From: Amoebophrya sp. A120
Lineage: Eukaryota; Sar; Dinophyceae; Syndiniales; Amoebophryaceae
Assembly (NCBI GenBank): GCA_905178155.1
Contig: CAJINV010000012.1
Span: 3,343,144-3,407,143 of the forward strand
Direction of reading: 5' to 3'
Length of the DNA: 64,000 bases
Shown one piece after another: positions 33,456-45,584 of the stretch. Each line of letters opens with the position of its first letter. Position 1 is the stretch's first letter. The notes under the pieces were generated by a model. It was not told the DNA's origin. It made no database searches and worked only from the letters and a program-made list of their open reading frames with translations. The translations under genes were made by a program, and so were the position numbers.

Positions 33456-36400
33456 ATGGCGCCACTTAATAGTAAAAAGCCTTTCGACTTTTGGCAACAA
33501 ATATGTTCAGAAACAACCTGCAAATTTTTCTCACAGCTTTCCGACAAGCGGTTTTGGGAAACGTACCGTGCCGGCTTCATCCAATCTTTTCTGGAGATAG
33601 AAAAGCGCGTGCAGGCCAACGAGGTCCGAAAAACGAAACCAGACCAAGCACATGACACCGAAGTCGCGGAATACGAGATGGGCGAGTACAGCCAGCTCTG
33701 CGCGCACTTCCTTCTCGGCATCCATGACGAAGATGAGAAGGAGCGGGATGCGGTGGTGGACTTTTGGGCGTTGCCTGGCAGCGACATGGACGCGCGGAGA
33801 CCGTCGGCCGCGGGCTTTTCCAAACGCTCCACGGGGAGCAAAAGCAGCAAGGAAAGACTGAACAAGAAGTCCCCGGAACAAGAGGAGAGGAGAAGAAGGC
33901 TGGAAGCGTTTTTCACCGAGGAATCCAAGCTCTGGGTCGCGCTAGCCCTGACAAAAGAGCTGGACAAAAGATTTCCCAAGTACCAGGAGAAGAACAAAAA
34001 CAAAAGCGAGGCTTTCTTCTTCAACATCAAAAATTCCGGAACTTCGCACTACTCGGCAAAGCAAGTCGCGGTTTTATCGCCCGAAGTTTCCGACGGAATC
34101 CGGGAAATCATCCAAAACTGCAAAGATGATTCGGGAAAGAGAAAGAAGAAAATCGAAGAATCGTTGCAGCACTTCACGTATGAAATGCAAAAATGTCTGG
34201 GTCTGGAAGAGTGTGAACTTGTCATGCTGTTTTTGGACTCTAAAAAAATTTGCATTGCATGACCAGCAAGAAGGGTGCAATTTGTGCCTCACGGACAGGG
34301 CATTTCTCATGCCGAAGGTGCATCAGGAAGCTCTCCAAAAGTCTGCGATGCTACGTCATGCATTACAGGCATCATGGGTCATGAGAAATATGCATGACAA
34401 ATCTTGCATTCTTCCAGACCCAGACATTTTTGCAATCCATATCACCGGTCGAGGGTCGGACACAAACACGAAATCGCGGTCTTCCCACACATATCCTGGG
34501 CAAAAGCATTGTACTCGTACTAATCGCAGTCATGCAACACAAACTTCTTTTTCAAGCAAAATCAGCACGACAAATTCCATTTGTCATGCTGAGCTAATTT
34601 GTGTTGCATTACTACGTCTACGAGTGCGATATTTTTGCAGTGCATGACACAAATGAGGCCATTCTGATCGCGAACAAGCATGAAAGGGTGGAACCGGTTT
34701 ACCAGGAGCTGCTCGAACGATACAACTCGGACGATTACAACCCGACGAAAGAGGAGGAGGCCCGGCTGTCCCGCGCACTGCACGCAAACAAGCTGCTGAG
34801 CAAGGACTTGCACGGCAAGGCGAACGATTTGATGGCGCGGTACACCACGGACATTGCCTGGATGAAGCCAAACGGAGGGGCGGACAAGTGGAAAGTGATC
34901 CAGGAAGAAGCTTTCCACGCAGGGATTTTTGCAAAGCTGGAGTTGCAAGAAGTTCCGGAGCAGTTCAAAAGTGCTTGTGTGGACGAGAAGCTTGACCTTG
35001 ACGACGGTATTAAAGGCAAATCTTCTTCCTGCTGCATTGCGAAGTGCATCGACCTATGAAATGTAAAAATGTCTGGGTCTGGATGATTGCCAGGTTTGTC
35101 ATGCACATTTTGCATGACTCCTGATGTCTGTGATGCATGCCCTAGCATCACAGATTTTGTGAGGGCTTCCTGATGCCTATACCGCATGGCAAATGCTCTT
35201 TCCGTGTAGCAAAACTTGGACTCTCTTTGCTGCTCACGCAATGCAGATTTTTTTAGAATCCAAAATCAGCATGACAAGTTGGATTCTTCCAGACCCAGAC
35301 ATTTTTACATTTGATACGACCTGCTCGCCCGGGTTGAAGAGGTGTACAACAAGCTGCTGAAGAAGCTGGTTTATGAACTGCAAAAGTATCGTACTAGTAG
35401 TAATTGCAATACAAATTATTTCCTCAGCAATGAGAAATAAGATTTCTAATGCGGGTTTACCTTAGGAAAAAAATTTGTAATGCGTGAATGCAATTACTAC
35501 GACACGACTAGTACGATACTTTTGCACAGGATATGGTGAAGAACTACGCGAAAATACAGCCTGCCATGGGGGAATTCAGAAGAAAGCTCAACCAATACGT
35601 AAAGCAGCAAAAGTTGGAACAGAGTGAGAAGTTACGGGCGAACGTGGAGAGGTTCAAAACCACCATCAACAACTGGATCCAACGGGAATCCAACTACTTC
35701 AACGATGTGAATGCTTTGATGGAATTAGCAGCGGAGGAGTGCCCGGAGGCGGTTATTCCGAGGGTGGAGGATTTAGATCATGCACATCAACAGAATCCAT
35801 CCACACAGAACTCCAGTTTTTCCGCACTTGGTGTTGTTCCTGGAGACCAAAGCACCAAGTCCTCCATTGCGTCTTCCATCGTTTCGGACCTAAATAGCCG
35901 TGTGGTAGAGCCATGGTCACGGGAGGAAGACCCGCTGTTGGTCACGTACGCTTACGGGGGAAGCAGAATCTTCACGACAGATGCTAGTGCGGGCAGTTCT
36001 TCAAGTGCAACGAGTTCTAGCAGCATCAAGTACTTCCCCCCACAGCCGGAGCGGCGGCACTTGCCGGGAAACAAGGGCAGTTGCAGTGTCTGGCTACTCG
36101 GAAAGGCTTTGAAGGATATCACGACCAAAGGTCGCGACGTGGAGATTTACCGCTGCGGAGGGGACTATGCATTGCAAAAGTAACGTACTGGTGTAAATTG
36201 CATTACAAATTGAAATTTTCGCAAGAAGAGAAGTTGAATTTGTAATGCTGTTTTACCTTTGGAGGAAGATTTGTCATGCATATTTACAATTAGTACGAGT
36301 GCGATACTTTTGCACAGCATAGGGACGAGGAGGTAGGGATTGGAGGGATAATGAGCGGAGGCGGTGGTACATCAACTCCGGCAACCTCTTCCTCGAACCA

Positions 36401-39400
36401 GCAGCAGCAAGCACAGCACCTGAGTTTACCGGTTGCAAATAGAACCTGGGAGGCGCAGTGGGCGTTCAGCAAGTTTTTTTCCGACGTGGTTCTGCAAAAA
36501 CTTTTGGAAGACAACGGCTCTACTAGCACGATGATCAGCAACGACAAGAACTTCTCCGCTTCGAGTCATGATATGCAGTTCGACCAAAAACTCGACTTTT
36601 GGTTGTGCAGAGACGAACAAAATAGAAAAGAGTTGCGTCAGCTGTCCGACGTGATCAACGAATTGCGAGCCTCGCTCTTCTCGGAGGCAAGCTTCAAACT
36701 GATGAACTGGTCCGAACCCAATCCCATCCGTTATGGCGTTCTCAAATGTTACATTCTCAACTGTTACATGATTTGTAATGCAAAGCTACCTACTTGAGCC
36801 GCCAGGTGGTCCAGCTGCTTCGCATGACAAATCTGCGAAGGCCCAGACAGCACCTAAATCTGCGCCAAACTTGTAATGCAAAAGGCTCCTTTCACTTTTG
36901 CCAGTCTTGCATTACAAATTCATGTACCAGTTGAGAACGTAACATTTGAGAACTCCATACCCGTCCCGCGTTAAAGAAGCACCCGACCATAACCGCCCCC
37001 GGCGATAGGGAGAAGGACAGAAAGTATTAGAAGGAAAAATCCCCCCTCCCCATATCGAAACGAAGTTTCTGATGCTGGATTTCCGTACGCAAATCAGATT
37101 TGTCTTGCTGGAGAGGACTGCAGGCATATGCCAAGCCTCAGTCGAGAGGTTTTGACGTAGGCGCCTAGCATGGCAAATGTGTATGCTCTAAGCCCAACAG
37201 CATCACAAACCGCCTGGAAAGTGCGGGGCGCTCTCTGGACTTGCCTTCTTGCAAGACAGACAGGATTTGAGGTCACAAATGCGCATCGCAAATTTTCAGA
37301 CGGATACGTTTTCAATATGGGGAGGGGGGATTTTTCCTCACGATAAAAAGCTCGAAGCTGCTAAACCGCAAAAGTCGTTGGACCAGTTACACCAGGAGAT
37401 TCTGAAGGAGGTGTTTTCAGAAAATCTCCGGCACTTGTACCCGAAAAAGAACAAGAATTCCACAGCAGATCGGAGCTCTCTGGGCGAAAACTTGTCTCTC
37501 TGGTTGTTCTTCCAGCTTGCCGAGCGTTGCCGGGTCCTGTATGGATTGCAAAAGTGTCTGGGTCTGGAAGAGTGCAGGAGTTTGTCATGCAGATTTTGCA
37601 TGACCCATGAGGTCTGTGATGCATGCCCTAGCACCAGAGATTTTGCGAGGGCTTTCTGATGCTCATACCGCATGAAAAATGCCCTCTCCGCGTAGCACAT
37701 AATGCACCTCTTTTGCTGTTCATGCAATACAGATTTTATGTAGAGTGCAGAGGTAGCATCACAAGTTGCATCCTTCCAGACCCAGACATATTTGCATTTG
37801 ATATCCTGCAAACCTTGTTCAAGTACTTCTACTCGAATCTGCAACCGGAGGAACAGGAAAGGTTTGCTATCCTGTGCAAAAGTATCTACTCGTATTGCAA
37901 TCATGCATTGCAAATTTTTTTCTTGAGGTAAATCAGCATTACAAATTCTATTTCTCATGCTGAGGAAATTTGTAATGCATTTATGCGAATACGATACTTT
38001 TGCACTGCATATTTGCCACTCTGCCGCAACGGGGGAAGAAGGACATAGTGGAGCGCGAATTCACTTTGAACGAAGAGGAGCTGCGGAAGTGCGTCACGGA
38101 ATATTTAGCGGAGGCCGCGGGGAATATCTACAAGTCATCTGGCCTGAACAACATGAACCAGCAGTACAACCGAGTGCCGCAGGTTCTCTATCAAAGTGGA
38201 AAAAGCCCCCACCCCATATCGGAAACGGAAGATGTGCGAATTTGTGATGCTGTATTTGAGTACACAAATCGACTTGTATTGCTAGAAGGCCAAGAGACGA
38301 AGCTGCGCCCAAAATTGCTGGTAATCTGTCATGCTGTTTCCCACTTCCAGTCGCCTCGTGTCATCCTGGAGCTGCAAGGCTTTCCCACGCTAGACAGCAC
38401 TACAGTCCGCATCTTTTGCCTTCTAGCATCACAAAGCTAATTTGTGACCACGAATCTGCATCACAGATTTCCGTTTTGATATGGGGAGGGGGCATTTTTC
38501 ATTGTAATATCCTCCTCCGCACGGCCGACGAGCTGGATGAGAAGTACGGACTAGATCACATCGTCGCGACCAACCTGGCGAGTTGCATCGCGAAGCCGCA
38601 GAACGCCACAGCTCTGTCCACGGCGAAAGTGTGCATCACGATGCCGCGTGACCGGCTAGAATCGTTCTCGAAGAAATTTGTTTCCCGCCGGGAAGAGCTG
38701 CTGAAACGGGTGCAGAAAGAGTGGCAAATCCGGTTGAAAGTCGCACTGCAGGATTACGAACGACTGATGGCCATGTCTGGTGCGGAACAACATCCAAGCG
38801 AAGGCACCAGCAGTTCTGGTTCCCCCGAGCAACTATCGGCGAAGCAAATCGGCGAAATAGTTCACAACATTCAGCCGGTAGCGATGTGCAAAATCATGTA
38901 CCGACTCTATCACAGTCCGCACAATGAGGGAGCAAGAGCAATCTTCTGGTACGAACAGAAAATGGACTTTCACCGGACCACGTCCGGCACCGTAAAGTTT
39001 GACAACTGCCTGACCGGCGACGAAGCGAATGAAGCGAACCAGAAGATACTGCGGGAGTTTTTTTCGAATCGGAGGTTCGCGGTCAAAAAATACCATTTCT
39101 ACAGCTTCGAATTCGAGAAGGCCTTAAAGATCGAATTTTCCCGGCTCGCTTTGAAGATGAACCAGGTGAGCAGCGGGACACTTGACGCGGAGGTGACGCT
39201 GCTGAAGGGAAAAGTATTGGAACTCGCTAAAGAGTTACACGACTTGAATCCGAAGAAAAGATTGCGGAGCTTATTCACAAGGGAAGAATTGGAAAAGAAA
39301 GAAAAGGCATTGAACAGTGGTGGTTTCGAACAGCTGCTGTCCGCGCTGGATGCTGAGATTGTTCACACAAAAATTGCAAAAGAGAAGACGAACAAAGATC

Positions 39401-42400
39401 GTGGCACGTCTTCCTCCGCGCGAAGATTCGAACTGCAGCAGCCGATAAGGAAGAGCAGTTTCATCGACGCAGCGTCGCCACAAGCAGGGCCGCGCGGCAG
39501 AAGTACGTCCAGTCATTTCCTGTTGCAGAACAACGTCCTGAATAGCAGCCAAGAAAACCTCACCTCTACTTGTTACGCCGGAGGACACAACAAGCCTTTT
39601 GCTCCACTTTTTTCACCAGTGCGGGAGAGTAGTAGTAGCAGCAGTTCAACATCCGACAGCGACGACAGTGTTGATTCGCCGGAAAGATTTGGCAAGCTAT
39701 GGGCGGAAATTTGCAGCTTGAAGAAAACTTCTACAACGAATAATATAACCCCTGCTACTGGCGGAGTTGTAACGTCAAAGAATCGCGCTGTTGTTGCAGC
39801 GAGCACGAAAATTATGAACCGAGCTGCTGCAGCATCAAATGTACAGACAGCAGTACAACCACAGCATGGATTGAACAAACAAGCAATAGTTGCAAAGGCG
39901 AAACAACGAGCGCCCTCTGCGTCACCAAGAGCTGGTGGAGCCACGCCGCGGCCGCAGCAAGGTGCTGTTGTGAACGGTTTCACAACTGCTCTCAGCAGTG
40001 CAGCTGCAGGTCCAAACAATAATTACAAGCGACCACACTCTTCTTCCCCGTCCGGCGCACGGCCAGAAACGAAACTTGCGAAACCTGCAGGAGCAGGTCC
40101 GCAACGGGTTGATGCGACGCCACGAGGTTGTACTAACATGCAGCCAAGTATTAACTTCGCAGTGCCGATGGCGAGTCCGCGAGGAGCTTTGACGAAGCGG
40201 CAAGAAGAAATCGAGCAGCAGAAGCAGAGGCTAGAGATGATAGAGCAGCAGAAGCTACAGAACCAGCAGCAGCAGAAAGCACAGCAAATGAACCGAAGAC
40301 CTGTTGTCCCGGCCGGAGGCACGTTTCAACCCCCCATGCGAGGTCGATCCCCGGCTCCCGCTTCATCAAGAGCGGCGCAACAACAGATAACTCAGCCATC
40401 TCCTACAGCAGGCATCATTGTGCTCGAAGACACGCCAACTCCAGCGAAAGCGAACCTGGGTAACAACGTTCGAAACGGCATAAACCCGCTTTCTCCCTCT
40501 GCGATCGGCGAGCCGCATCCCGAACCGGAGTCAGGATCGGATTTGGAGGAAGAGATAAATCCACCCGGCGCGGGGGCACAGCAAGCAGTTCCAGGTGCTT
40601 CACGTAAGAATATCCAACCACAGAAACTCAACTACGATCATGCTGCTAAGAACAAGGGCAAGGTTGTTGCAGCGCCAACTTCTGTTGCGGCTTCTTCTTC
40701 TCAACAGCAAACCAAAGGAGCTCCGCGTCCGTCTGTTGTCCCCGCTGCACATGCACAGAGTTCGTCCGTTGTAGTCGGCACCAGCAGTAGCAGCAGTAGT
40801 TCTAGTGTTGCCGCAGCAAGGAACATCCAGCCACCGGGCGCAGTTGCTGCTGCGGCACAGCAGGAGCGCAAGAAAGTCCAGGTGGTCCCGAACCTTGCGA
40901 TAAATGCGCCCACTGTAGCTACTACTACGTCTGATGGTAGCACGCCGAAAGAGCTTCTTGTGCATGAGTATGGGGTAGTACAGTCGCAACAAAAAGAACA
41001 GCAACAGCTGCAACAAACCAGAATATTACCAAAACAGCCTACACCTCGAGCAGCAGCGACAACCACCACCCCCATCCAATCACACAATCAGCAAAACATA
41101 AGCAGCCAGCACCGCGCCAGCGTGACACCCGGCGGCTCCTTTGTGATGAAGTCCATGTCGCCCCGTTGGACTGCGATCGCGAGCAATGTAGAGGACTTCC
41201 GAAGCAGGATACGCGAATTGCACAAGACCTTACCCGCGGAGCAAATTGACTGGTTCTGTCAGACGATTGCGGAGTACCACCCATTATTGAAGCCCAGACA
41301 CGAGAAACTCGACCTTCCGGCCGCGGTTGAGTTACTGAATGAGTTTTCCTATCACGCGAGACACTGCTACCAACATTACAACACCTACACCTGGATATCG
41401 TTTTTAGAGGATCCTTCGCGGAATGGAAATCCCCGAGCTTCTACCTCGAACAGCGACGATAGCGGGGGAGACGCGCGGGGGAAGTTTGTGAAGCCGCCGC
41501 CGAGACTGTTTAATTTAGAAAAGGAACAAACGAAAATCAAGGGCAAAAGAGAGTGCGAAGCGCTATGGGATCGGTGGGATCGGTTTACGTTGTTGCTCTG
41601 TCTGATCGAGTATGAACTGCAAAATTATCGTACTCATATTGCAATCATGCATTGACAAATCTTTGTCTTCAGGTAAATCAGCATTACAATCATGCTGAGG
41701 AATGCATTTATACGAGTGCGATACTTTTGCAATTCATATCGAGATGGTGATCGAGATTTTATCGACGGTGCTGCCGAAAGAAGCGTATCACTACGCGCTT
41801 GCGAAAATTCAAGTTTGGTGTTTGGAAATGGCGGGGAATAGTAATAGCAAGAATGACAAGCTTCTTGCGACCATGAGAAAGAGGATGAAGACACTGCTGC
41901 CAGGTGGAGATGTTTCGGTGTATTCTGGGGGAAGTGACGATTACCACGAACTCCATGCCTGGATGGTGTTTGCAAGGTTTTACGTGCAGGCCAATATGGA
42001 CGAGCTAGAGCCGAAAGGTACAAATGGATACCGATACGAATACATTTTCCTCTTTTGTACTTATTAGAAGTAAGTGAAATTGTACCACTTTCAGTACATT
42101 GGTTGCCGTTTTTCTTTCTGTCAATGGTATCTCCTTGACAAGATTCGGGTTTTTTCTCATAACGAAAATTGATACAAAAACCAGCTCCCGGCGACATCGA
42201 TTCGCTTTACCTTCAGTTCCGGGAGTTGCGGCGGCAAGGCCTGACTGAAGCGGCGCTTGCGTCGCTCAAACACCATGATCCGGACCACGAGCAGCTGCGA
42301 CACAGGAACCTGCACACCGAGGAGAGCCGCCACTTTCTGGTGAGTAATCTGCTTCTCAACCCTGAGTACGGCTTGATCAAAGGTCGGGTTAACCGGCAAC

Positions 42401-45400
42401 GGGCGGAAAGCGCAACGGTGGCGGCGTTTCAAGGGGAGCACGCGGTGAGGCCCAGCGACGAAAACAAGATTGTTGAGGATAGCAGTTCTTGTGGAGAGCA
42501 GGGCGAGTTCTTCACCGAGCACCAAATTGCGGAACTGACCAACTTCCTCTGCAACCTCCACGAGCGACTCATTCGGGCCCAGGAGAAGAGGGCGCGCCGG
42601 AGCGATACGTACCAGCGGACCGCGATTGGGCTGATTACCATGGGCATGAAAATTGGCCAGCCGCCTGCGATGGTCAGTCCGAACTATATTTCCTCGGCCG
42701 CTGCTGGTAGTGATGGTCTTCTTGGACAGCAACAGAACAATAGCTCTAGACGCGCCGGTGGGCCAGGCTTTGCCACGAGCAGCAGCAGTTCCGCACTGCC
42801 ACATGGTCCGAGCGGCGTGCCGGTCTTGTCATTAGCCAACAACAATCCTGGCAGCAGTCCGGTGAGCCGCCAACAACTGGAAGCAGTAAGACAACAACAA
42901 TTGGCCAACGTATCGCCAGCAGTCGTGCACGGGCAGTACGACAAAAGATTTGGCATTTCCCCGGGGGAGCAGGCGGTTTTACGGGAACAAATACCCGCGC
43001 CGGGGATAAAACCTCCAAAGATGAAAAATGCAAATGCGGCGAAACCAAATCATCCAAAGGCAAAAGCTGCCGCCTCTCGCCGTGCGTCAACCGCTTCTGT
43101 CGCCGCTGGTGCGCCTGTTAGTAGTAGAAGGGGGTCAAAGGAAACGCTGAAGCAGAAAATGGAACGACAGTACAGGGATGAGCTGTACGGAATAGAAAAT
43201 GATTCGGACGAGTGGCTACCTCCGAAGAACCAGAGGAAGCCTTCGAAGCAACCCAAGGCAGCGGCTTCGAAGGCTGCGAATAAAGCGGGTCTTCTACCCG
43301 CCGCGAAGCATGGAGCGGCGGCCAGGAGACCTTCGACAGCTGTAGGGGGACCGAATACGCGAACCAATCAGCAACAAGCAGCCCCGCAACAGCTCGACGC
43401 GTCTGTGCTGGATGGAGATGAGTTGTATCAGGAAGAGGAGAGTAGTTCCTACGGTTTCGTCACGTCGAGAAAGCGCGTGCTCTACCACGAGTCACCTTTC
43501 AAGGAAAACATTCAGCAGCCAGATGCTTTTCACATCGCAGCGACAGATGAAGAAAATTTTGTTATCAATGGTGCACAGCAGCAGCAGCAAAATCCGGCTT
43601 CTGCCCGAAGCGCAGCTGGTCTTGTGCCGTCAAAAACAAAATCAGGCGGGGCCGCGGCAGCTGGTGGTAGCAGTAGCAGTAGTGGCGGCACAGGACCGAA
43701 TACTTTTTCCAGTGTATCTTCGAACCAACTACAAGCAGCAAGTAAAAACAGGCTGCCTCGTGCCAGTGTGCAACCGCAGCAAAACGACCTGGGCAACCAC
43801 AACCAGCGCGGTCGGCCTTCGGCCGCCGGCGGTGGCGGTCAGCAGCCATTGATCCGAGGGCCGAAGGCGAGCCGGGTCGCTGCACATAATGGCCCGCCTG
43901 TCACAACAAGCGTACTACCAGGAGCAGGCACAACCGGGAACAACATCAAGCCAGCTTCTACACCACGAAGTCATAACCAGACGAGAAACAAGCGGAGCAC
44001 GGCGGCCGCTCGGAACAACAACAAAGATGCGAACTGTGTAACAGATGAAGAGGTCGCAAACCTACCACCGTTGATTCTCCCAGATGTGAACAGGATCCAG
44101 TATCCACAGCAGCAGTACCCGCAAGTGTTCGACAATCATGGCAACCCGGTTCATTCCCCCGAGGCGCCACATTACGTGGCAGCACCAAATTATGAACTGC
44201 ACAAGTATCCTACTCGTATAAATGCATTACTAATTTCCTCAGCGTGACAAATAAAATTTGTAATGCGGATTTACCTCGAAAAGAAACTTTGTAATGCATG
44301 ATTGCAATACGAGTGCGATCCTTTTGCACAGGATACAAATCGCAGAGGGGCGAGACAAAGCAGGGCCAGCTTCCAGCCCCAGTATCAACTGTAAAAATGT
44401 CTGGGTCTGGAAGAATTCATGTTTGTCATGCTTGTCTGGCATGAGTCTTACATCTGTCATGCACGTTACCCAAGAGCTCCGTTTTTCTGTGATGCAGAAG
44501 CGCTGTTTGTCATGCAGAATAGGCAACACCTAGGAGCTCAGAAACTTGTCATGCTGAGCCAGCATTTGTAGCCTCATCATGAGACGCCGCCCAGCATCAC
44601 AAGTTTCCAGACCCAGACATTTTTACTTTTGATACCCAGTCTACGCATAGTATAATCGGAGGTCAGCACCAACAGCCTGGAATGCTTTTGAGTGGTGGTG
44701 CGAATTATCCAGTTCCGCAACACGTCCAGGCACAACTGCGCGCTCCGACGCCGCGAGGCAACAATCCAAGTACAAACTTCATGATGCAGCAAAACAATCT
44801 TCGTCAGCGCCAGCACGTCTCCTCGCCAAAGCTGAAGCGGCAGCGGGTTGAGTCTGAAGATTCGACCGCGGAATATCGGCTGTTTGAGAACAACCAGCAA
44901 TTTGTCGATTTTGATAAAGGAACAGAGGTGGACCAGCATCTTCATGCTGCTGGACAAGGACAACCACAGGCACAGACACAGCAGGACAATCGACACCCGC
45001 GCTCTCTTTCGCAGCAATCGCAATCGGAACAGTCTGAGCCAGTGTGGGATCCAGATTTGATGGGAAACAAGAGCCTCCTGGAGTTGAAGCCAAGGTCGAA
45101 AGAAACCAACGATGGGGATAATGATGAAGATAGCAGCATGATCAAAGTGACACAAGTGGCGTTTAAGCAACCGAGAACAGCAAGGGGTGGAGAACAGAAT
45201 CATGCGGCGGTGCAGAATCTGCAGCAACAATCTGCGTCTTCGTCGAGCCGAAATACCGGTTATTTCAGCAACCAGACCCACCTCCCCGGTGCGACGAGAA
45301 ATGGCACCATGCAAGGCGGAAGTAGAGCCGGCGGCGCTACGCCTCGCGTTGGAGGTACAAGGCCTGGGGGTTCTGGTTTCACGATGAACTCGAACCATCA

Positions 45401-45584
45401 CCACCGTGCCGATGAGCAGGAAATAAATCGACAGATGATGTTCCAGCAGCAGCAGCAGGTGCAGCAGCAAACGATGGCGCAACAGAGCAACCAAATAAAG
45501 CGTCCGGGAAGAAACGCTTTCGGGGCTAATGCTCGGAGTGGCATCTACGCGAAAAATAAAAGCAAAATAAATATCTTTGGCTGA
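33456..45584 (+). CDS. Giant (~3,031 aa) protein of unknown function, 15 exons
   Basis: Exons: 33456-34178, 34447-34491, 34652-35054, 35322-35371, 35539-36165, 36327-36731, 36965-37024, 37351-37539, 37809-37867, 38017-38188, 38515-41610, 41744-42017, 42185-44190, 44341-44382, 44640-45584. They sum to 9,096 nt with one open frame. Thirteen junctions are introners; only 42018-42184 is a GT-AG intron. The N-terminal third is charged and helical (KPFDFWQQICSETTCKFFSQ, later LLARVEEVYNKLLKKLVKNY), as is FREFFSNRRFAVKKYHFYS-like sequence near 38.9 kb. A long Gln/Ala/Ser/Pro-rich region follows, with another folded patch at 41.2-42.4 kb (WFCQTIAEYHPLLKPRHEKL; YLQFRELRRQGLTEAALASL), then Gln/Asn-rich sequence to the end. 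SRVVEP near 35.9 kb is shared with the genes at 23-27 kb. I recognise no catalytic domain. A scaffold or RNA/chromatin-associated role is conceivable but unproven. Confidence 0.75.
34179..34441. mobile_element. Introner, family A
   Basis: Ends TATGAAATGCAAAAATGTCT and TTTTTGCAATCCATA; TSD tcacg/tcacc. Excision joins LQHFT to GRGSDTN. Confidence 0.87.
34492..34646. mobile_element. Introner, family B
   Basis: Ends TATCCTGGGCAAAAGCATTG and GATATTTTTGCAGTGCATG (right tip ATG instead of ATA). TSD acaca on both sides. Excision joins KSRSSHT to NEAILIANK; the upstream exon is only 45 nt. Confidence 0.85.
35055..35316. mobile_element. Introner, family A
   Basis: Ends TATGAAATGTAAAAATGTCT and TTTTTACATTTGATA. 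TSD cgacc on both sides. Excision joins AKCID to LLARVEEV. Confidence 0.88.
35372..35533. mobile_element. Introner, family B
   Basis: Ends TATGAACTGCAAAAGTATCG and GATACTTTTGCACAGGATA; TSD tggtt/tggtg. The preceding exon is 50 nt. Excision joins LLKKLV to KNYAKIQ. Confidence 0.87.
36166..36321. mobile_element. Introner, family B
   Basis: Ends TATGCATTGCAAAAGTAACG and GATACTTTTGCACAGCATA. TSD gggac on both sides. Excision joins YRCGGD to EEVGIGG. Confidence 0.88.
36732..36959. mobile_element. Introner, family I (single copy here)
   Basis: Long TIR: TATGGCGTTCTCAAATGTTA with CATTCTCAACTG mirrored by CAGTTGAGAACGTAACATTT and GAGAACTCCATA. TSD tccgt/cccgt (4 of 5). Excision joins EPNPIR to PALKKHP. 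Its doubled inverted blocks resemble family D architecture. Confidence 0.87.
37025..37345. mobile_element. Introner, family E
   Basis: Ends TATTAGAAGGAAAAATCCCC and GGGGGATTTTTCCTCACGATA; TSD gaaag/aaaag. The preceding exon is 60 nt. Excision joins REKDRK to LEAAKPQ. Confidence 0.87.
37540..37803. mobile_element. Introner, family A
   Basis: Ends TATGGATTGCAAAAGTGTCT and ATATTTGCATTTGATA. TSD tcctg on both sides. Excision joins AERCRVL to QTLFKYF. Confidence 0.88.
37868..38011. mobile_element. Introner, family B
   Basis: Ends TATCCTGTGCAAAAGTATCT and GATACTTTTGCACTGCATA. TSD tttgc on both sides. Excision joins EQERFA to TLPQRGK; the preceding exon is 59 nt. Confidence 0.88.
38189..38509. mobile_element. 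Introner, family E
   Basis: Ends TATCAAAGTGGAAAAAGCCC and GGGCATTTTTCATTGTAATA; TSD ttctc/tcctc. Excision joins RVPQVL to LRTADELD. Confidence 0.87.
41611..41738. mobile_element. Introner, family B (short copy)
   Basis: At 128 nt the shortest intact copy seen. Ends TATGAACTGCAAAATTATCG and GATACTTTTGCAATTCATA. TSD tcgag on both sides. Excision joins LLCLIE to MVIEILS. Confidence 0.88.
44191..44335. mobile_element. Introner, family B
   Basis: Ends TATGAACTGCACAAGTATCC and GATCCTTTTGCACAGGATA. TSD caaat on both sides. Excision joins YVAAPN to RRGARQS. Confidence 0.88.
44383..44634. mobile_element. Introner, family A (opposite orientation to the copy at 47408)
   Basis: Ends TATCAACTGTAAAAATGTCT and TTTTTACTTTTGATA. 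TSD cccag on both sides. The exon before it is only 42 nt. Its interior is close to the reverse complement of the 47408 copy. Excision joins ASFQPQ to STHSIIG. Confidence 0.89.
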
